DNA of 64,000 nt from a bacterium (GTDB lineage: Bacteria > Bacillota > Clostridia > Oscillospirales > Oscillospiraceae). Where the stretch lies: NCBI GenBank assembly GCA_004560305.1, contig SFVI01000006.1, positions 1 through 64,000 on the forward strand. Reading direction: 5' to 3'. Shown here one piece after another: positions 47,686 to 57,063 of the stretch. Each line of letters opens with the position of its first letter. Position 1 is the first letter of the stretch. Made by a program: the position numbers and the translations under genes. The notes beneath the pieces are model-generated. The model was not told the origin of the DNA. It did not search any database and saw only the letters and a program-made list of their open reading frames with translations.

Positions 47686-48588
47686 ATGAGAAAAAGCCTG
47701 TTGATTTTTATAATTGCCGGGGCGCTGCTGCTGACCGGCTGCCAGGAGGCCTCTGTGGCCCGGCAGCTGGAGGGGCTGTCAGAAATCATGGAGCAGATTG
47801 GGCCGCTGCCCACGGTGACCCCATCGCCGGAACCCACCCCTTCGCCCAAGCCCACCCAGCGGCCCAAGGCGACGCCGACGCCCACCCCTTCGCCCAAACC
47901 CACGCCTTCGCCAACAACGTCGCCCACGGCAGAGCCGAGTCCGACTCCTACGCCTACACCTACCCCTTCGCCCACACCGGCACCGACACCCAGCCCTACG
48001 CCCACGCCAACACCGAAGCCCACACCTTCCCCTACGCCCGCACCAACGCCGGAGCCTACGGCTACCCCCTACCCGGAGTGGATGTTCGCGCCCACGCCCG
48101 GCTCCATCCCCTACATGACCCCGGCCCCCACCCCGGTGCCCACACCAACACCCACTCAGGCGCCTGATCCCGGGCCATCCCAGATCACGGATGCCGCCGA
48201 CGCCGCCGAGCCCAGCGCCACCTATGCCACCGGCCAGGAGGTGGCGGAATTTGCCCAGCAATACGTGGGCTATAACTATGTGTGGGGCGGCAAATCCCCG
48301 GAGACCGGCTTTGACTGCTCCGGCCTGGTCTACTATGTGTATCAGCAGTTTGGCTATGAACTGAACCGCACCGCTGCCGACCAGGCCAGAAACGGCAGCC
48401 ATGTGGAGGCCGACGCCCTGGAGCCCGGCGATGTGCTCTGCTTCTACAAGGGCAGTACCATCGGCCATTCCGGCATCTATATCGGGGACGGCAACTATGT
48501 CCACGCCCAGGATTCCGCCACCGGGGTTGTGATCTCCCCCCTCAGCGAGAGAAAGGGCGGCTTTGAAGCCAGACGGATACTGAAATGA
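47686..48588 (+). CDS. NlpC/P60 endopeptidase lipoprotein with Pro-Thr-Ser linker
   Basis: The 300-residue product has a lipobox LLTGC (Cys19), a linker of about 120 residues made of PTP/PSP units (roughly residues 43-165), and an NlpC/P60 domain. The catalytic Cys is in TGFDCSGLVYYV, the His in GHSGIYIGDGN, followed by VHAQDS. It probably cleaves peptidoglycan stem peptides while the linker crosses the wall. The Pro-rich coding DNA is strongly repetitive. It ends the unit beginning at 45559, with a 23-nt gap after the GT-C-like gene. Confidence 0.92.
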   Translation: MRKSLLIFIIAGALLLTGCQEASVARQLEGLSEIMEQIGPLPTVTPSPEPTPSPKPTQRPKATPTPTPSPKPTPSPTTSPTAEPSPTPTPTPTPSPTPAPTPSPTPTPTPKPTPSPTPAPTPEPTATPYPEWMFAPTPGSIPYMTPAPTPVPTPTPTQAPDPGPSQITDAADAAEPSATYATGQEVAEFAQQYVGYNYVWGGKSPETGFDCSGLVYYVYQQFGYELNRTAADQARNGSHVEADALEPGDVLCFYKGSTIGHSGIYIGDGNYVHAQDSATGVVISPLSERKGGFEARRILK

Positions 48589-48590
48589 AA

Positions 48591-48629
48591 AAACGCCTTA
48601 TCGGTTCGTTCTGAACCGGTAAGGCGTTT
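48591..48629. terminator. Bidirectional terminator between NlpC and aminotransferase genes
   Basis: A 17-bp stem with one wobble pair (left arm AAACGCCTTATCGGTTC) and loop GTTCT gives A and T flanks on both sides. Confidence 0.8.
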
Positions 48630-48644
48630 GACTTTATGGAAGGA

Positions 48645-49838
48645 TCAGTGGGTCTTGTTGTATTCCTCAATGCCGCGGCCCAGGATCTCAATGGCGCGGG
48701 TGATGTCCTCGGCGTTGATGGTGTAGGCCAGGCGCACCTCGTTGCGGCCCTTGCCGGGGGTGGCATAGAAGGGCTCGCCGCAGGCGAAGAGCACTGTGCC
48801 CCCATGGTCGTTATACTCGTTGAGCAGCCACATCTGGAACTTGTCGGCATCGTCCACCGGCAGGGCGGCCATCACATAGAAGGCGCCCTTGGGCATCTCG
48901 CAGACCACACCGGGGATCTCCTTCAGCTTGCTGACCATGGTATCCCGACGGTGACGGTACTCCTCCCGGATCTCGTCAAAGTAGCTGGGATCCAGAGAAT
49001 AGAGGGCGGCGGCGCCCACCTGATCCACCGTGGCGGAGCACAGGCGGCACTGGCACCATTTCATGGCCTGGGCCATAAACTCCTTGTTCTTTGAGATCAG
49101 CATACCCACCCGGGCGCCGCAGGCGGAAAAGCGCTTGGACACGGAGTCAATGACGATCACATTGTCCTCATAGCCTTCAAACTGCAGGCCGGACATCAGC
49201 GGCTCCCCGCCGTAGGTGAACTCCCGGTACACCTCGTCGCAGATGATGAACAGTTCATGCTCTTTTGCAATATCCAGCATCAGCTTCAGCTCATCCCCGG
49301 ACAGCACAGCGCCAGTGGGGTTGCCCGGGTTGGTGATCATGATGGCCCGGGTATGCTCATTGATGCAGGCTTCCACGCTGGCCCGGTCGGCGTAGGAGTA
49401 GCCTTCCTCCGGCTTGGTGGGCACCGGGTGAATGGTGGCGCCGGCCAGGGTGACGGAGGTATGGTAGTTGGGATAGAAAGGCTCCGGGATGATGATCTCA
49501 TCGCCGTCGTCCAGAATGGTGGCCATGACCATCTGCAGGGCCTCGCTGCCGCCGGTGGTGGGCAGGATATCCCCCCGCTCCAGCTCCACACCAATACGCT
49601 TGTAGTAGCCGCGTACCGCGTCCAGCAGCATGGGGACACCGCTGGAGGGAGCGTAGGACAGGACCGGGTCATGGAACTCTTCAATGGCCTTGTAGAAAAT
49701 ATCAGGGGTCTTAATATCGGGCTGGCCGATGTTCAGATGGTAGATCTTGATTCCGCGCTCAGCGGCTGCGTTGGCGTAAGGGTTGAACTTACGCATGGGG
49801 GAGAGCCCGCAGCGCTCCATTTTGGATGACAGCTTCAT
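48645..49838 (-). CDS. Class I/II aminotransferase (PLP-dependent)
   Basis: The 397-residue product is a fold-type I aminotransferase of the AspC/AlaA-like group. Conserved elements are IGQPDIKTPD, the TTGGSEALQMVM loop, NPGNPTGAVLSGDEL with the substrate-binding Asn, CDEVYREFTY and the PLP Lys in DSVSKRFSACGARVG. Length is normal. It is a single-gene unit with its own promoter. Specificity among Asp, Ala or aromatic substrates cannot be settled from sequence. Confidence 0.93.
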   Translation of the reverse strand: MKLSSKMERCGLSPMRKFNPYANAAAERGIKIYHLNIGQPDIKTPDIFYKAIEEFHDPVLSYAPSSGVPMLLDAVRGYYKRIGVELERGDILPTTGGSEALQMVMATILDDGDEIIIPEPFYPNYHTSVTLAGATIHPVPTKPEEGYSYADRASVEACINEHTRAIMITNPGNPTGAVLSGDELKLMLDIAKEHELFIICDEVYREFTYGGEPLMSGLQFEGYEDNVIVIDSVSKRFSACGARVGMLISKNKEFMAQAMKWCQCRLCSATVDQVGAAALYSLDPSYFDEIREEYRHRRDTMVSKLKEIPGVVCEMPKGAFYVMAALPVDDADKFQMWLLNEYNDHGGTVLFACGEPFYATPGKGRNEVRLAYTINAEDITRAIEILGRGIEEYNKTH

Positions 49839-49872
49839 GGATAGGCCTCTTTTCTAACATTAGGATTTATGT

Positions 49873-49901
49873 ATTATACTACGCAATTGCACCGCAATCA
49901 A
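49873..49901 (-). promoter_or_regulatory. Promoter of the aminotransferase gene
   Basis: On the minus strand TTGATT (49896-49901) and consensus TATAAT (49873-49878) are 17 bp apart. Confidence 0.7.
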
Positions 49902-49983
49902 TACCGGAACGAAAGAAATTGCGTTTTTTGCTTGAAAATGAATGAATAAAATGAAAAGCTTTGCCGGATCAGCAGGCGGTGTA

Positions 49984-50012
49984 TTGAAAAACAGAGGCCA
50001 AAATGCTATAGT
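49984..50012 (+). promoter_or_regulatory. Promoter of the CotH operon
   Basis: TTGAAA (49984-49989) and TATAGT (50007-50012) are 17 bp apart. It lies downstream of the in-frame ATG at 49942, which supports the start of the CotH gene at 50059. Confidence 0.7.
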
Positions 50013-50058
50013 CCAGAGAGAGTTTTACTGTGAAGCCATAAGGTTTGCAGGAGAGGAG

Positions 50059-52422
50059 ATGGAGGGCCTGAAAGGGAAGAACCGCTTCCGGGCGATGTGC
50101 CTGGGCTTGCTGCTGGCAGCGCTGCTGCCCGGCTGTGCCGGAGGGCAGCGGGATGAAGCACCGGAAAGGGAAACGCCGGAAAGGGGAACCCCGCAGCCGG
50201 GGCTGCGCATCAGCGAGGTCATGGCCGACAACAGGGCCTTCCTGATGGATGAACAGGGGAACTTCCCCGATTGGATCGAGCTGCACAATGCCGGTTCCCG
50301 GACGGTGGAGCTGGGCGGCTACACCCTGTCGGACGGCTCCCACAGCTGGCCCTTGCCGGAGGGTCAGCTGGCGGCGGGAGAATATTTGCTGCTGTATTGC
50401 GGCCAGGAAGAGGACAGCGGCCGGGTCAGCTTTTCCCTGTCTGCCAAGGGGGAGGAGATGAGCCTTTGGGATGCGGCCGGAGAGCAGTGCCAAAGCTTCT
50501 GCTTTGGCGCTTCCCAGGCGGACGAGAGCTGGCTTGCCGGCGAGGACGGGCAGGCGCGGGCCTGTGCCCTGCCCAGCCCAGGCTTTGCCAACGATGAGGC
50601 CGGCTATCAGGCGGCCATGGCCCAGCGCCGGACGCCGGAACTGGCCATCAACGAGGTCATGTGCTTCAACCGCCTGTACCCCAGCCAGGACAAGCAGTAT
50701 TACGACCAGATTGAACTGCGCAACAATTCCGACCACAACATCCTTCTCAGCGAATACTATCTGTCTGACAGCAGAAAGGAGCTGCTGGCCTGGCAGCTTC
50801 CTGCCAGAACCCTGGCACCCGGGGAACTGGCTGTTATCCCCTGCGATGAGGGCGTACCCTTCGCCCTGAACAGCCTGCGGGAGCAGCTGTATCTGACCCA
50901 CGAGGAGGGGGAGATCCGGGACTGTGTATCTCTCCATGGGCTCCCCGCCAACGGCAGCTTCGGCAGAATGCCGGAGCAGCAGGGATTCTTCTATTTCCGT
51001 CATAGCAGCATGGGCCGGGAAAACAGCGGCGGCGCCATGCTGATTTCCCGGCGGCCGGAAGCCCTGACCCAGGACGGTGTCTTTGAAGGTGTGGACAGCA
51101 TCTCCCTGGAGCTGCAGGCCGAAGGAGAGATTTATTACACCCTGGACGGCAGTCGGCCCACGGCGGCGTCGGAGCGGTACACAGGGCCCATCACCCTCAT
51201 GGCCACCACGGTGGTCCGGGCGGTGAGCCTGGAGCCGGGCAAGCTGGAGAGCGACAGCCTGGATCTGAGCTATATCATTAACGAGGGGCACAGTCTGCCG
51301 GTGGCAAGTGTGGTGGCGGATCCGGAGGACCTGTTCGGTGAAAGGGGCCTGTATTCCAACCCTACGGAGGACTACGAACGGCCCGGCTCCATTGCCTTTT
51401 TTAACGGGGAGGAGCGCTTCCGGAAGGACTGCGGCGTGAAGCTCCACGGCGCCACTTCCCGGGTGAAGCAAGAGAAGAAGTCCCTGAAGCTGAACTTCCG
51501 GGACGCCTATGACGGGACGCTGGAATACGACCTGTTCCAAAACGGTGTCACTGCCTTTGACTCCGTGCTGCTGCGGGCGGCCCAGGAGGGCTCCTTCTCC
51601 ACCAATATGCGGGATGTAATTATGCATGAGCTGGCAAAGCAGTGCTGCCCGGAACTGCCCCGGCAGGATTACACCTACACCGTGCTGTACATCAACGGGC
51701 AGTATTGGGGCATCTATGCCTTCCGGGAGGCCCACTCCGCGGAGCATTTTGCCCGGCACAACGGCCTTGACCCGGACCAGGTTACCATGTGGCACAAGCG
51801 CTGGGCGGAGGACGGCCCCTTCGAGGATGTAGCCCGCTTCATCCTCACAGAGGACATGAGCATCGACGAAAACTACGACTATGCCATGGCGCATCTGGAT
51901 ATGGATAATCTGGCCGCCTGGGCCATTATCCAGTCCTACAGCGGCAATTTCGATATCAATTCCCCCAACGTGCGTTTTTACTATGATGCCGGAAGCGAGA
52001 AGCTCTATTTCGCCCTGGTGGATCTGGATCTGGGCCTGTATGTGGGCGGAGAATTCGCCAACGCCTTCAAGACCGGGTATATTTACAGCGATCTGCTGCT
52101 CTCTCTGGCGGATAATCCCCGCTTTACCCAGGCCATGGCGGAGCGGCTGCTGTGCTATCTGAACGGCCCCCTGTCGGAGGAAAATGTGCTTTCCGTGATC
52201 GACAGTCTGGAACAGCAGCTCCTGCCGGAGGCTGCCAGGGACGGGGAGCGCTGGGGCTTTACGCTGAAGCAATGGGAGCGGGACATTGATGAATTCATCC
52301 GCTATGTTGTGACCAACAGAGGGCAGGGGGACTACTGCTGGCAATTTGCCAGGTCTGCTGCTGGAATCCTGGGCCTGAACCAGGAACAGCTGCAGCAATC
52401 TTTCGGGCAGCTGCCCCATTGA
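50059..52422 (+). CDS. CotH-kinase-domain lipoprotein with lamin-tail domains
   Basis: The 787-residue product has a lipobox LLPGC (Cys26), two lamin-tail domains (about residues 50-170 and 190-300, marked by ISEVMADN, GNFPDWIELHN, INEVMCFN and DQIELRN), a chitobiase-like beta segment (IYYTLDGSRPT) and a CotH kinase domain from about residue 415. Kinase marks are GVKLHGATSR, the NGQYWGIYAFRE stretch and ALVDLDLGLY with the metal-binding Asp pair. In spore formers CotH phosphorylates coat proteins; surface members like this are uncharacterised. AGGAG lies 5 nt before ATG 50059. Confidence 0.9.
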   Translation: MEGLKGKNRFRAMCLGLLLAALLPGCAGGQRDEAPERETPERGTPQPGLRISEVMADNRAFLMDEQGNFPDWIELHNAGSRTVELGGYTLSDGSHSWPLPEGQLAAGEYLLLYCGQEEDSGRVSFSLSAKGEEMSLWDAAGEQCQSFCFGASQADESWLAGEDGQARACALPSPGFANDEAGYQAAMAQRRTPELAINEVMCFNRLYPSQDKQYYDQIELRNNSDHNILLSEYYLSDSRKELLAWQLPARTLAPGELAVIPCDEGVPFALNSLREQLYLTHEEGEIRDCVSLHGLPANGSFGRMPEQQGFFYFRHSSMGRENSGGAMLISRRPEALTQDGVFEGVDSISLELQAEGEIYYTLDGSRPTAASERYTGPITLMATTVVRAVSLEPGKLESDSLDLSYIINEGHSLPVASVVADPEDLFGERGLYSNPTEDYERPGSIAFFNGEERFRKDCGVKLHGATSRVKQEKKSLKLNFRDAYDGTLEYDLFQNGVTAFDSVLLRAAQEGSFSTNMRDVIMHELAKQCCPELPRQDYTYTVLYINGQYWGIYAFREAHSAEHFARHNGLDPDQVTMWHKRWAEDGPFEDVARFILTEDMSIDENYDYAMAHLDMDNLAAWAIIQSYSGNFDINSPNVRFYYDAGSEKLYFALVDLDLGLYVGGEFANAFKTGYIYSDLLLSLADNPRFTQAMAERLLCYLNGPLSEENVLSVIDSLEQQLLPEAARDGERWGFTLKQWERDIDEFIRYVVTNRGQGDYCWQFARSAAGILGLNQEQLQQSFGQLPH

Positions 52423-52439
52423 AAGGGGAGGGAAAGACA

Positions 52440-53420
52440 ATGAGAAAGAAACTTCCTTTTATGATCCTTCAGGACATCCTGCTGACGGGGCTGGTGCTCT
52501 GCGTTTTTGCGCTGTTTCACCATGTGCTGCCCAGAATGAACCCCGGCCCCAACTCTGCCGCCTCCACGCCGGTGGTGCTGACGCCTGCACCGGAAAAAGC
52601 CGGGCCAAGCCGGGCCGAACCCCAATATGAGACTCCGTGGCAGGAGACCTTTGCCGGACGCTTTACCCCGGAGACGGTAGTGACGGAGAACAGCTATTCC
52701 AGCCCGGAGATTTCCGTGACCATCGACACCGTCAGCACCCAGATCAACGGCGAACCCCTGGTGTACTACGTGGCGGATATTTATATCTCCCGGATTGAGA
52801 ACTTCCAGACCTATGTGGAGAATGAATATTTCAACCAGTTTATCAAAACCCCTGCTGACGAACTGGCACAAATGTGCGATGCGGTGGTGAGCATTAACGG
52901 GGACTACTGCAACGCGCAGGATCAGTTCGGCTTCTTCGTGAGAAACGGCGTGCTGTATGACGATCGCCAGACCGAAAGTGACATCTGCGTGCTCTTCCGG
53001 GACGGCACCATGGCCACCTACGGGCCGAAAGAGTATACGGTGGAGGATGTGCTGGCCCGGCAGCCCTATCAGGTGTGGAAATTCGGCCCCATGCTGCTGG
53101 ATGCCAATGGCCAGCCGCTGGAGGATTTCAATGTCCGGGGCGCCATCGGCGGCCGGAATCCCCGCAGCGCCATCGGCTATTATGAGCCGGGACACTACTG
53201 CTTCGTGGTGGTGGACGGACGGCAGGCGGACTGGTCCAGAGGCCTGGATATCCGGCAGCTGGCACAACTCTTTGCCGACCTGGGCTGCAGGGCGGCCTAC
53301 AATCTGGATGGCGGGGCTTCAGCCACCATGACCTTTGACGGGCAGCTGATTAACCGCCAGAGCAAGTACCGGGAGATCGGGGACATTCTGCTGATTAAGG
53401 AGGTGGGCAGCCAGCCATGA
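52440..53420 (+). CDS. Phosphodiester glycosidase (NAGPA) family protein
   Basis: The 326-residue product has an N-terminal membrane anchor (about residues 8-26) and a NAGPA domain. Typical motifs are VVSINGDYCNAQ, FGPMLLDANGQP, the GGRNPRSAIGYYEPGHYCFVVVDGR stretch split by normal spacing, and AYNLDGGASATM near the end. The mammalian relative removes GlcNAc from phosphodiester-linked sugars; bacterial members probably act on surface polymers. GGGGAGGG precedes ATG 52440. The gene lies 17 nt after the CotH gene and overlaps the next by 4 nt, so all three form one operon. Confidence 0.9.
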   Translation: MRKKLPFMILQDILLTGLVLCVFALFHHVLPRMNPGPNSAASTPVVLTPAPEKAGPSRAEPQYETPWQETFAGRFTPETVVTENSYSSPEISVTIDTVSTQINGEPLVYYVADIYISRIENFQTYVENEYFNQFIKTPADELAQMCDAVVSINGDYCNAQDQFGFFVRNGVLYDDRQTESDICVLFRDGTMATYGPKEYTVEDVLARQPYQVWKFGPMLLDANGQPLEDFNVRGAIGGRNPRSAIGYYEPGHYCFVVVDGRQADWSRGLDIRQLAQLFADLGCRAAYNLDGGASATMTFDGQLINRQSKYREIGDILLIKEVGSQP

Positions 53421-53614
53421 GATTCATCAGATACATTCTGCCCCATCTGGTTATCGCCATGGCCCTGGGGCTGCTGGTCATTGCGGTGCTGGACAGCTTT
53501 AACCCCACCATGGCCTTTCTTACCAGCCGGGCCTCCAAGACCTATATCAGCATCCTCTGCACACTGGCGCTCATCCTGGCCGGGATGTACATTGCCGGGA
53601 GTCAGAAACAATAA
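53417..53614 (+). CDS. 65-residue two-helix membrane protein
   Basis: The product starts MRFIRYILPHLVIAMALGLL and has two membrane helices, about residues 6-26 and 43-60, joined by a loop NPTMAFLTSRASKTY. Its ATG overlaps the NAGPA stop (ATGA), which supports translation. No homologue is recognised; a role as partner of the two surface proteins upstream is inferred from coupling only. Confidence 0.7.
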   Translation: MRFIRYILPHLVIAMALGLLVIAVLDSFNPTMAFLTSRASKTYISILCTLALILAGMYIAGSQKQ

Positions 53615-53625
53615 GGGAAGGACTG

Positions 53626-53653
53626 AAAGACGGAGAACATCTCCGTCTTTTTT
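53626..53653 (+). terminator. Intrinsic terminator of the CotH-NAGPA operon
   Basis: A 10-bp perfect stem (AAAGACGGAG/CTCCGTCTTT) continues into a U tract. The core AAGACGG arm resembles the mini-gene terminator at 6512. Confidence 0.85.
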
Positions 53654-53660
53654 GCCGCCC

Positions 53661-53689
53661 TTGCCATGGGGGGCGGAGTTTGGTAAAAT
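53661..53689 (+). promoter_or_regulatory. Promoter of addB-addA
   Basis: TTGCCA (53661-53666) and TAAAAT (53684-53689) are 17 bp apart, with TGG before the -10 box. Confidence 0.7.
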
Positions 53690-53727
53690 AGCAGAAAGGA
53701 GAAATCCCGAAGCAGGAGGGAACAAAG

Positions 53728-56700
53728 TTGCTGAAATTGATGATCGGCAAGGCGGGTACCGGCAAGACCGCCGCCGTCATAAACGAAATAAAACAGGCCG
53801 TGGATGACCGGAAACCCGGCCGGATTCTGCTGGTGCCGGAGCAGTACAGCCATGAGGCGGAGCGGGAGCTTTGCCGCCGCTGCGGGGATGCCCTCTCCCG
53901 CTATGCCGAGGTGTTCAGCTTCACCGGCCTTGCCCGGCGTATGGCCAGTCAGCTGGGCGGCAGCGGCGCGCCCTGGCTGGACAAGGGCGGGCGGCTGCTG
54001 TGCATGGCCCTGGCCCTGCGGGAGCTGGGTCCCCGGCTGAAGGTCTACGCCGCTGCTGAGCGCCGGGCGGAGCTGCAGGCCATGCTGCTCTCCGCGGTGG
54101 ACGAGCTGAAAACCGCCGCCATCGACACCGAAGCGCTGCTCAACGCCGCCGGGGAATGCGGCGGCAGCCTGGGGGATAAGCTGGAGGATCTGGCCCTGGT
54201 GCTGGAGGCCTATAACGCCGTGGTGGCCAACGGCCACGCCGACCCGGCGGACCGGCTGACGGTGCTGGCCGAACAGATCGAAAAGAGCGATCTGGATGCA
54301 AACACCCATGTGTATGTGGACGGCTTTATCGACTTCACCCGGCAGGAGCAGCAGGTGCTGCTGGCGCTGCTGCGGAAGAATGTGCAGCTCACCGTCTGCC
54401 TGACGGTGGACAGCATGACCGGTGACAACGAGATTTTTGCCCTGTCCCGCCGGGCCGGCCGGGCGCTGCTCTCGGCGGCGGAGGAGCTGGGGCGGGAGAC
54501 CCGGGTGGAGCTGCTGGACGGCGAAAGCGGCAAAGCCCCGGCCCTCAGCTGTTTTACCGACAATATGTTCAGCTATTCTGACAGCAGCTTCCCGGATGAG
54601 ACCGGGGCGGTGACGCTCTGCCGCTGTGAGAGCATGGCCGCCGAGTGCGAGCTGGCGGCGGCCAAAGCCCTGGAACTGGTGCGTGACAAGGGCTGCCGCT
54701 GGCGGGATATCGCCATCCTGGCCCGGGGCTTTGGAGACTACCGGGGCAGCCTGGAGAGCATCTTCCGCCATTACGGCGTCCCCCTCTATACTGCGGCGCG
54801 CAGCGACCTGTTATCCAAGCCCATCGCCGCGCTGATGGCCGGCGTGTTTGACATTCACCAGTCCGGCTGGGCGGTGGACGACGTGATCAGCTACCTGCGC
54901 ACCGGCCTCACCGGCCTGGACCGCCCCGCCTGCGACGAGCTGGAGGACTATATCTTCAAGTGGCAGCTGCGCGCCCCCGCCTGGGAGCGAAACCGCAAAT
55001 GGCGGCAGCACCCCGAGGGCTACGGTATGGAGTACGACGAAGCTGCGGAGGAAAAGCTGAGCCGCATCAATGAAAGCCGTAAGGCCCTGAGCCGTCCCCT
55101 GCTGACCTATTACCAGCGTGCCGGCCAGGCAGAGACTGCCGAAGCCCAGGCTCTGGCCTTCGCTCAGCTGCTGGAAGAACTGCGCCTGCCGGAAACTCTG
55201 GAGCGCCGTTCCGATGAGCTGGAGACAAGCGGCCGGGAAGAACTGGCGGCGGAGTACCGGCAGCTGTGGGAGCTGAGCGTCTCGGCCCTGGAGCAATTCG
55301 CCGCCATCCTGGGGGACAGCCCCATGGACATGGCGGAGTTCGGCAAGCTGTTTCTGCTGATGCTTTCCCAATACGACATCGGCACCATCCCCGTCTCCCT
55401 GGACCGGGTCAGCGCCGGTGACTTTGACCGAAACCGCCGCCGCAGCCTGAAGCACCTGATTGTGCTGGGCTGCTCCGACCAGCGCCTGCCCAAAACCGAG
55501 GAGCAGGCCGGGGTCTTTTCCCAGGAGGAGCGGCAGCGCCTGCTGGAAATGGATCTGGACCTGGGCCCCGGCGGCGACAGCGAGCTGTGGCGGGAGTTTT
55601 CCCTGATCTATAACGGCCTGAGCCTGCCCAGCGACAGCCTGACCATGAGCTGCCCCATTACAGACGGGGACGGGGCGGAGCTGCGCCCGGCCTTCGTCTT
55701 TGACCGGGCCAGGGCCCTTTTTGACAAAGAAGTGCAATACGCCGACACCGCCCGCCTGCGGATGGCGGCCCCGGCTCCGGCCCTGAGTCTGGCGGCCCAG
55801 GCGGTGAAAAGCCCCGGCGGCGCCGCCCAGGCCGCGGCGGATTACTTCCGCCGGAGGGAGCCGGAGCGGATGGCCCGGCTGGAAGCGGCGGCCAAGCTGG
55901 GCCGGGGCCGGCTGTCCCCCCGGATGGTGGAGCAGCTTTACGGCAAGCGGCTGCGGCTCAGCGCCTCCCGGATCGACAAATTCGCCTCCTGCAAATTCGC
56001 CTACTTCTGCCAGTACGGCCTGAAGGCCAAGCCCCACGAGCCGGCCAGCTTCAGCTCGCCGGAGATCGGCAGCTTCATGCACTATGTGCTGGAAAACACC
56101 GCCCGGGAGGTAAAGACCCTGGGTGGCTTCAAACAGGTCAGCCAGGAGCAGCTGCGGCAGCTCTGCGACCAATACATTGAACGGTTCATTCATGAAGAAC
56201 TGGACGATTTTCAGGAAAAGACCCAGCGCTTCACCTACCTGTTCAAGCGCCTGAAAAACGACGTGTACCAGGTGGTGGAGGATATGGCGGCGGAGCTGCG
56301 CCGCTCCGACTTTGAACCCCTGGACTTTGAGCTGGACTTCTCCAATGCCCGGGACTTCGCCCCCATCGAGCTTGGGGAAGGGGAGGGCAGCCTGGAGCTC
56401 ACCGGCATTGCTGACCGGGTGGACGGCTGGCTCCATGAGGGCAAGCTGTACCTCCGGGTGGTGGACTACAAAACCGGCCGGAAGAAGTTCAGCCTGTCCG
56501 ACGTGTGGTACGGTATGGGCCTGCAGATGCTGCTGTACCTCTTCGCTCTGGAGACCGACGGGGAGAAGCGCTACGGCCATGAGATTGTCCCCGCCGGGGT
56601 GATGTATATCCCCGCCCGCAACGCCATGGTCTCCCTCAGCCGGGCCCCTCAGGACGATGAGGCGGAGCAGAAGCGGCTGGAGGAGATCCGCCGCAGCGGC

Positions 56701-57063
56701 CTGGTGCTGGATGACAAGGCCCTGCTGGAGGCCTGGGAGCAGGGGGAGGACAAGTGTTATATCCCGGTGAAGTTCCGCTCCGGCAAGCCTTCGGCGGATG
56801 CCCTGGCCAGCCTGGAACGGATGGGCACATTGGAAAAGCACATCAAAAAGACCCTCAGCGGCATGGCCCGGCAGCTGCGCCAGGGCAGCATCGCCGCCGA
56901 CCCCTATTACCGCAGCCAGCAGGAGAATGCCTGCCTCAACTGCGACTATTACGACGCCTGCCACTTTGCCGACGGGCAGGAGGACGAGGCCTGCCGCTAT
57001 ACGCCAAAGCTCTACCCGGAGAAGGTCTGGGCCCTGATGGAAGGAGGCGGAGACAATGCCTGA
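53728..57063 (+). CDS. addB: AddB, helicase-nuclease subunit B
   Basis: The 1111-residue product pairs with AddA in the end-resection complex that starts recombinational repair. Walker A GKAGTGKT is at residues 7-14. The nuclease motif VVDYKTG has Asp913 and Lys915. The iron-sulfur ligands Cys755, Cys1069, Cys1072 and Cys1078 have the AddB spacing. The start is TTG at 53728, 7 nt after AGGAGGG; no ATG fits the family N-terminus. The addA start overlaps its end by 8 nt. Confidence 0.96.
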   Translation: MLKLMIGKAGTGKTAAVINEIKQAVDDRKPGRILLVPEQYSHEAERELCRRCGDALSRYAEVFSFTGLARRMASQLGGSGAPWLDKGGRLLCMALALRELGPRLKVYAAAERRAELQAMLLSAVDELKTAAIDTEALLNAAGECGGSLGDKLEDLALVLEAYNAVVANGHADPADRLTVLAEQIEKSDLDANTHVYVDGFIDFTRQEQQVLLALLRKNVQLTVCLTVDSMTGDNEIFALSRRAGRALLSAAEELGRETRVELLDGESGKAPALSCFTDNMFSYSDSSFPDETGAVTLCRCESMAAECELAAAKALELVRDKGCRWRDIAILARGFGDYRGSLESIFRHYGVPLYTAARSDLLSKPIAALMAGVFDIHQSGWAVDDVISYLRTGLTGLDRPACDELEDYIFKWQLRAPAWERNRKWRQHPEGYGMEYDEAAEEKLSRINESRKALSRPLLTYYQRAGQAETAEAQALAFAQLLEELRLPETLERRSDELETSGREELAAEYRQLWELSVSALEQFAAILGDSPMDMAEFGKLFLLMLSQYDIGTIPVSLDRVSAGDFDRNRRRSLKHLIVLGCSDQRLPKTEEQAGVFSQEERQRLLEMDLDLGPGGDSELWREFSLIYNGLSLPSDSLTMSCPITDGDGAELRPAFVFDRARALFDKEVQYADTARLRMAAPAPALSLAAQAVKSPGGAAQAAADYFRRREPERMARLEAAAKLGRGRLSPRMVEQLYGKRLRLSASRIDKFASCKFAYFCQYGLKAKPHEPASFSSPEIGSFMHYVLENTAREVKTLGGFKQVSQEQLRQLCDQYIERFIHEELDDFQEKTQRFTYLFKRLKNDVYQVVEDMAAELRRSDFEPLDFELDFSNARDFAPIELGEGEGSLELTGIADRVDGWLHEGKLYLRVVDYKTGRKKFSLSDVWYGMGLQMLLYLFALETDGEKRYGHEIVPAGVMYIPARNAMVSLSRAPQDDEAEQKRLEEIRRSGLVLDDKALLEAWEQGEDKCYIPVKFRSGKPSADALASLERMGTLEKHIKKTLSGMARQLRQGSIAADPYYRSQQENACLNCDYYDACHFADGQEDEACRYTPKLYPEKVWALMEGGGDNA

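Noticed and set aside
47670..48023. Minus-strand frame encoding alternating Gly-Val repeats
   Set aside because: It is the antisense of the Pro-Thr-Ser linker of the NlpC lipoprotein; the repeat is a by-product of the PTP-coding DNA.
47810..48180. Repetitive CCCACGCC-like DNA that could suggest a CRISPR or satellite array
   Set aside because: Units are irregular, in frame, and encode the Pro-rich linker; there are no uniform repeats with unique spacers.
49942..50058. Longer CotH product starting at ATG 49942
   Set aside because: The promoter at 49984-50012 lies inside the extension, and the signal peptide would be 39 residues from the N-terminus.
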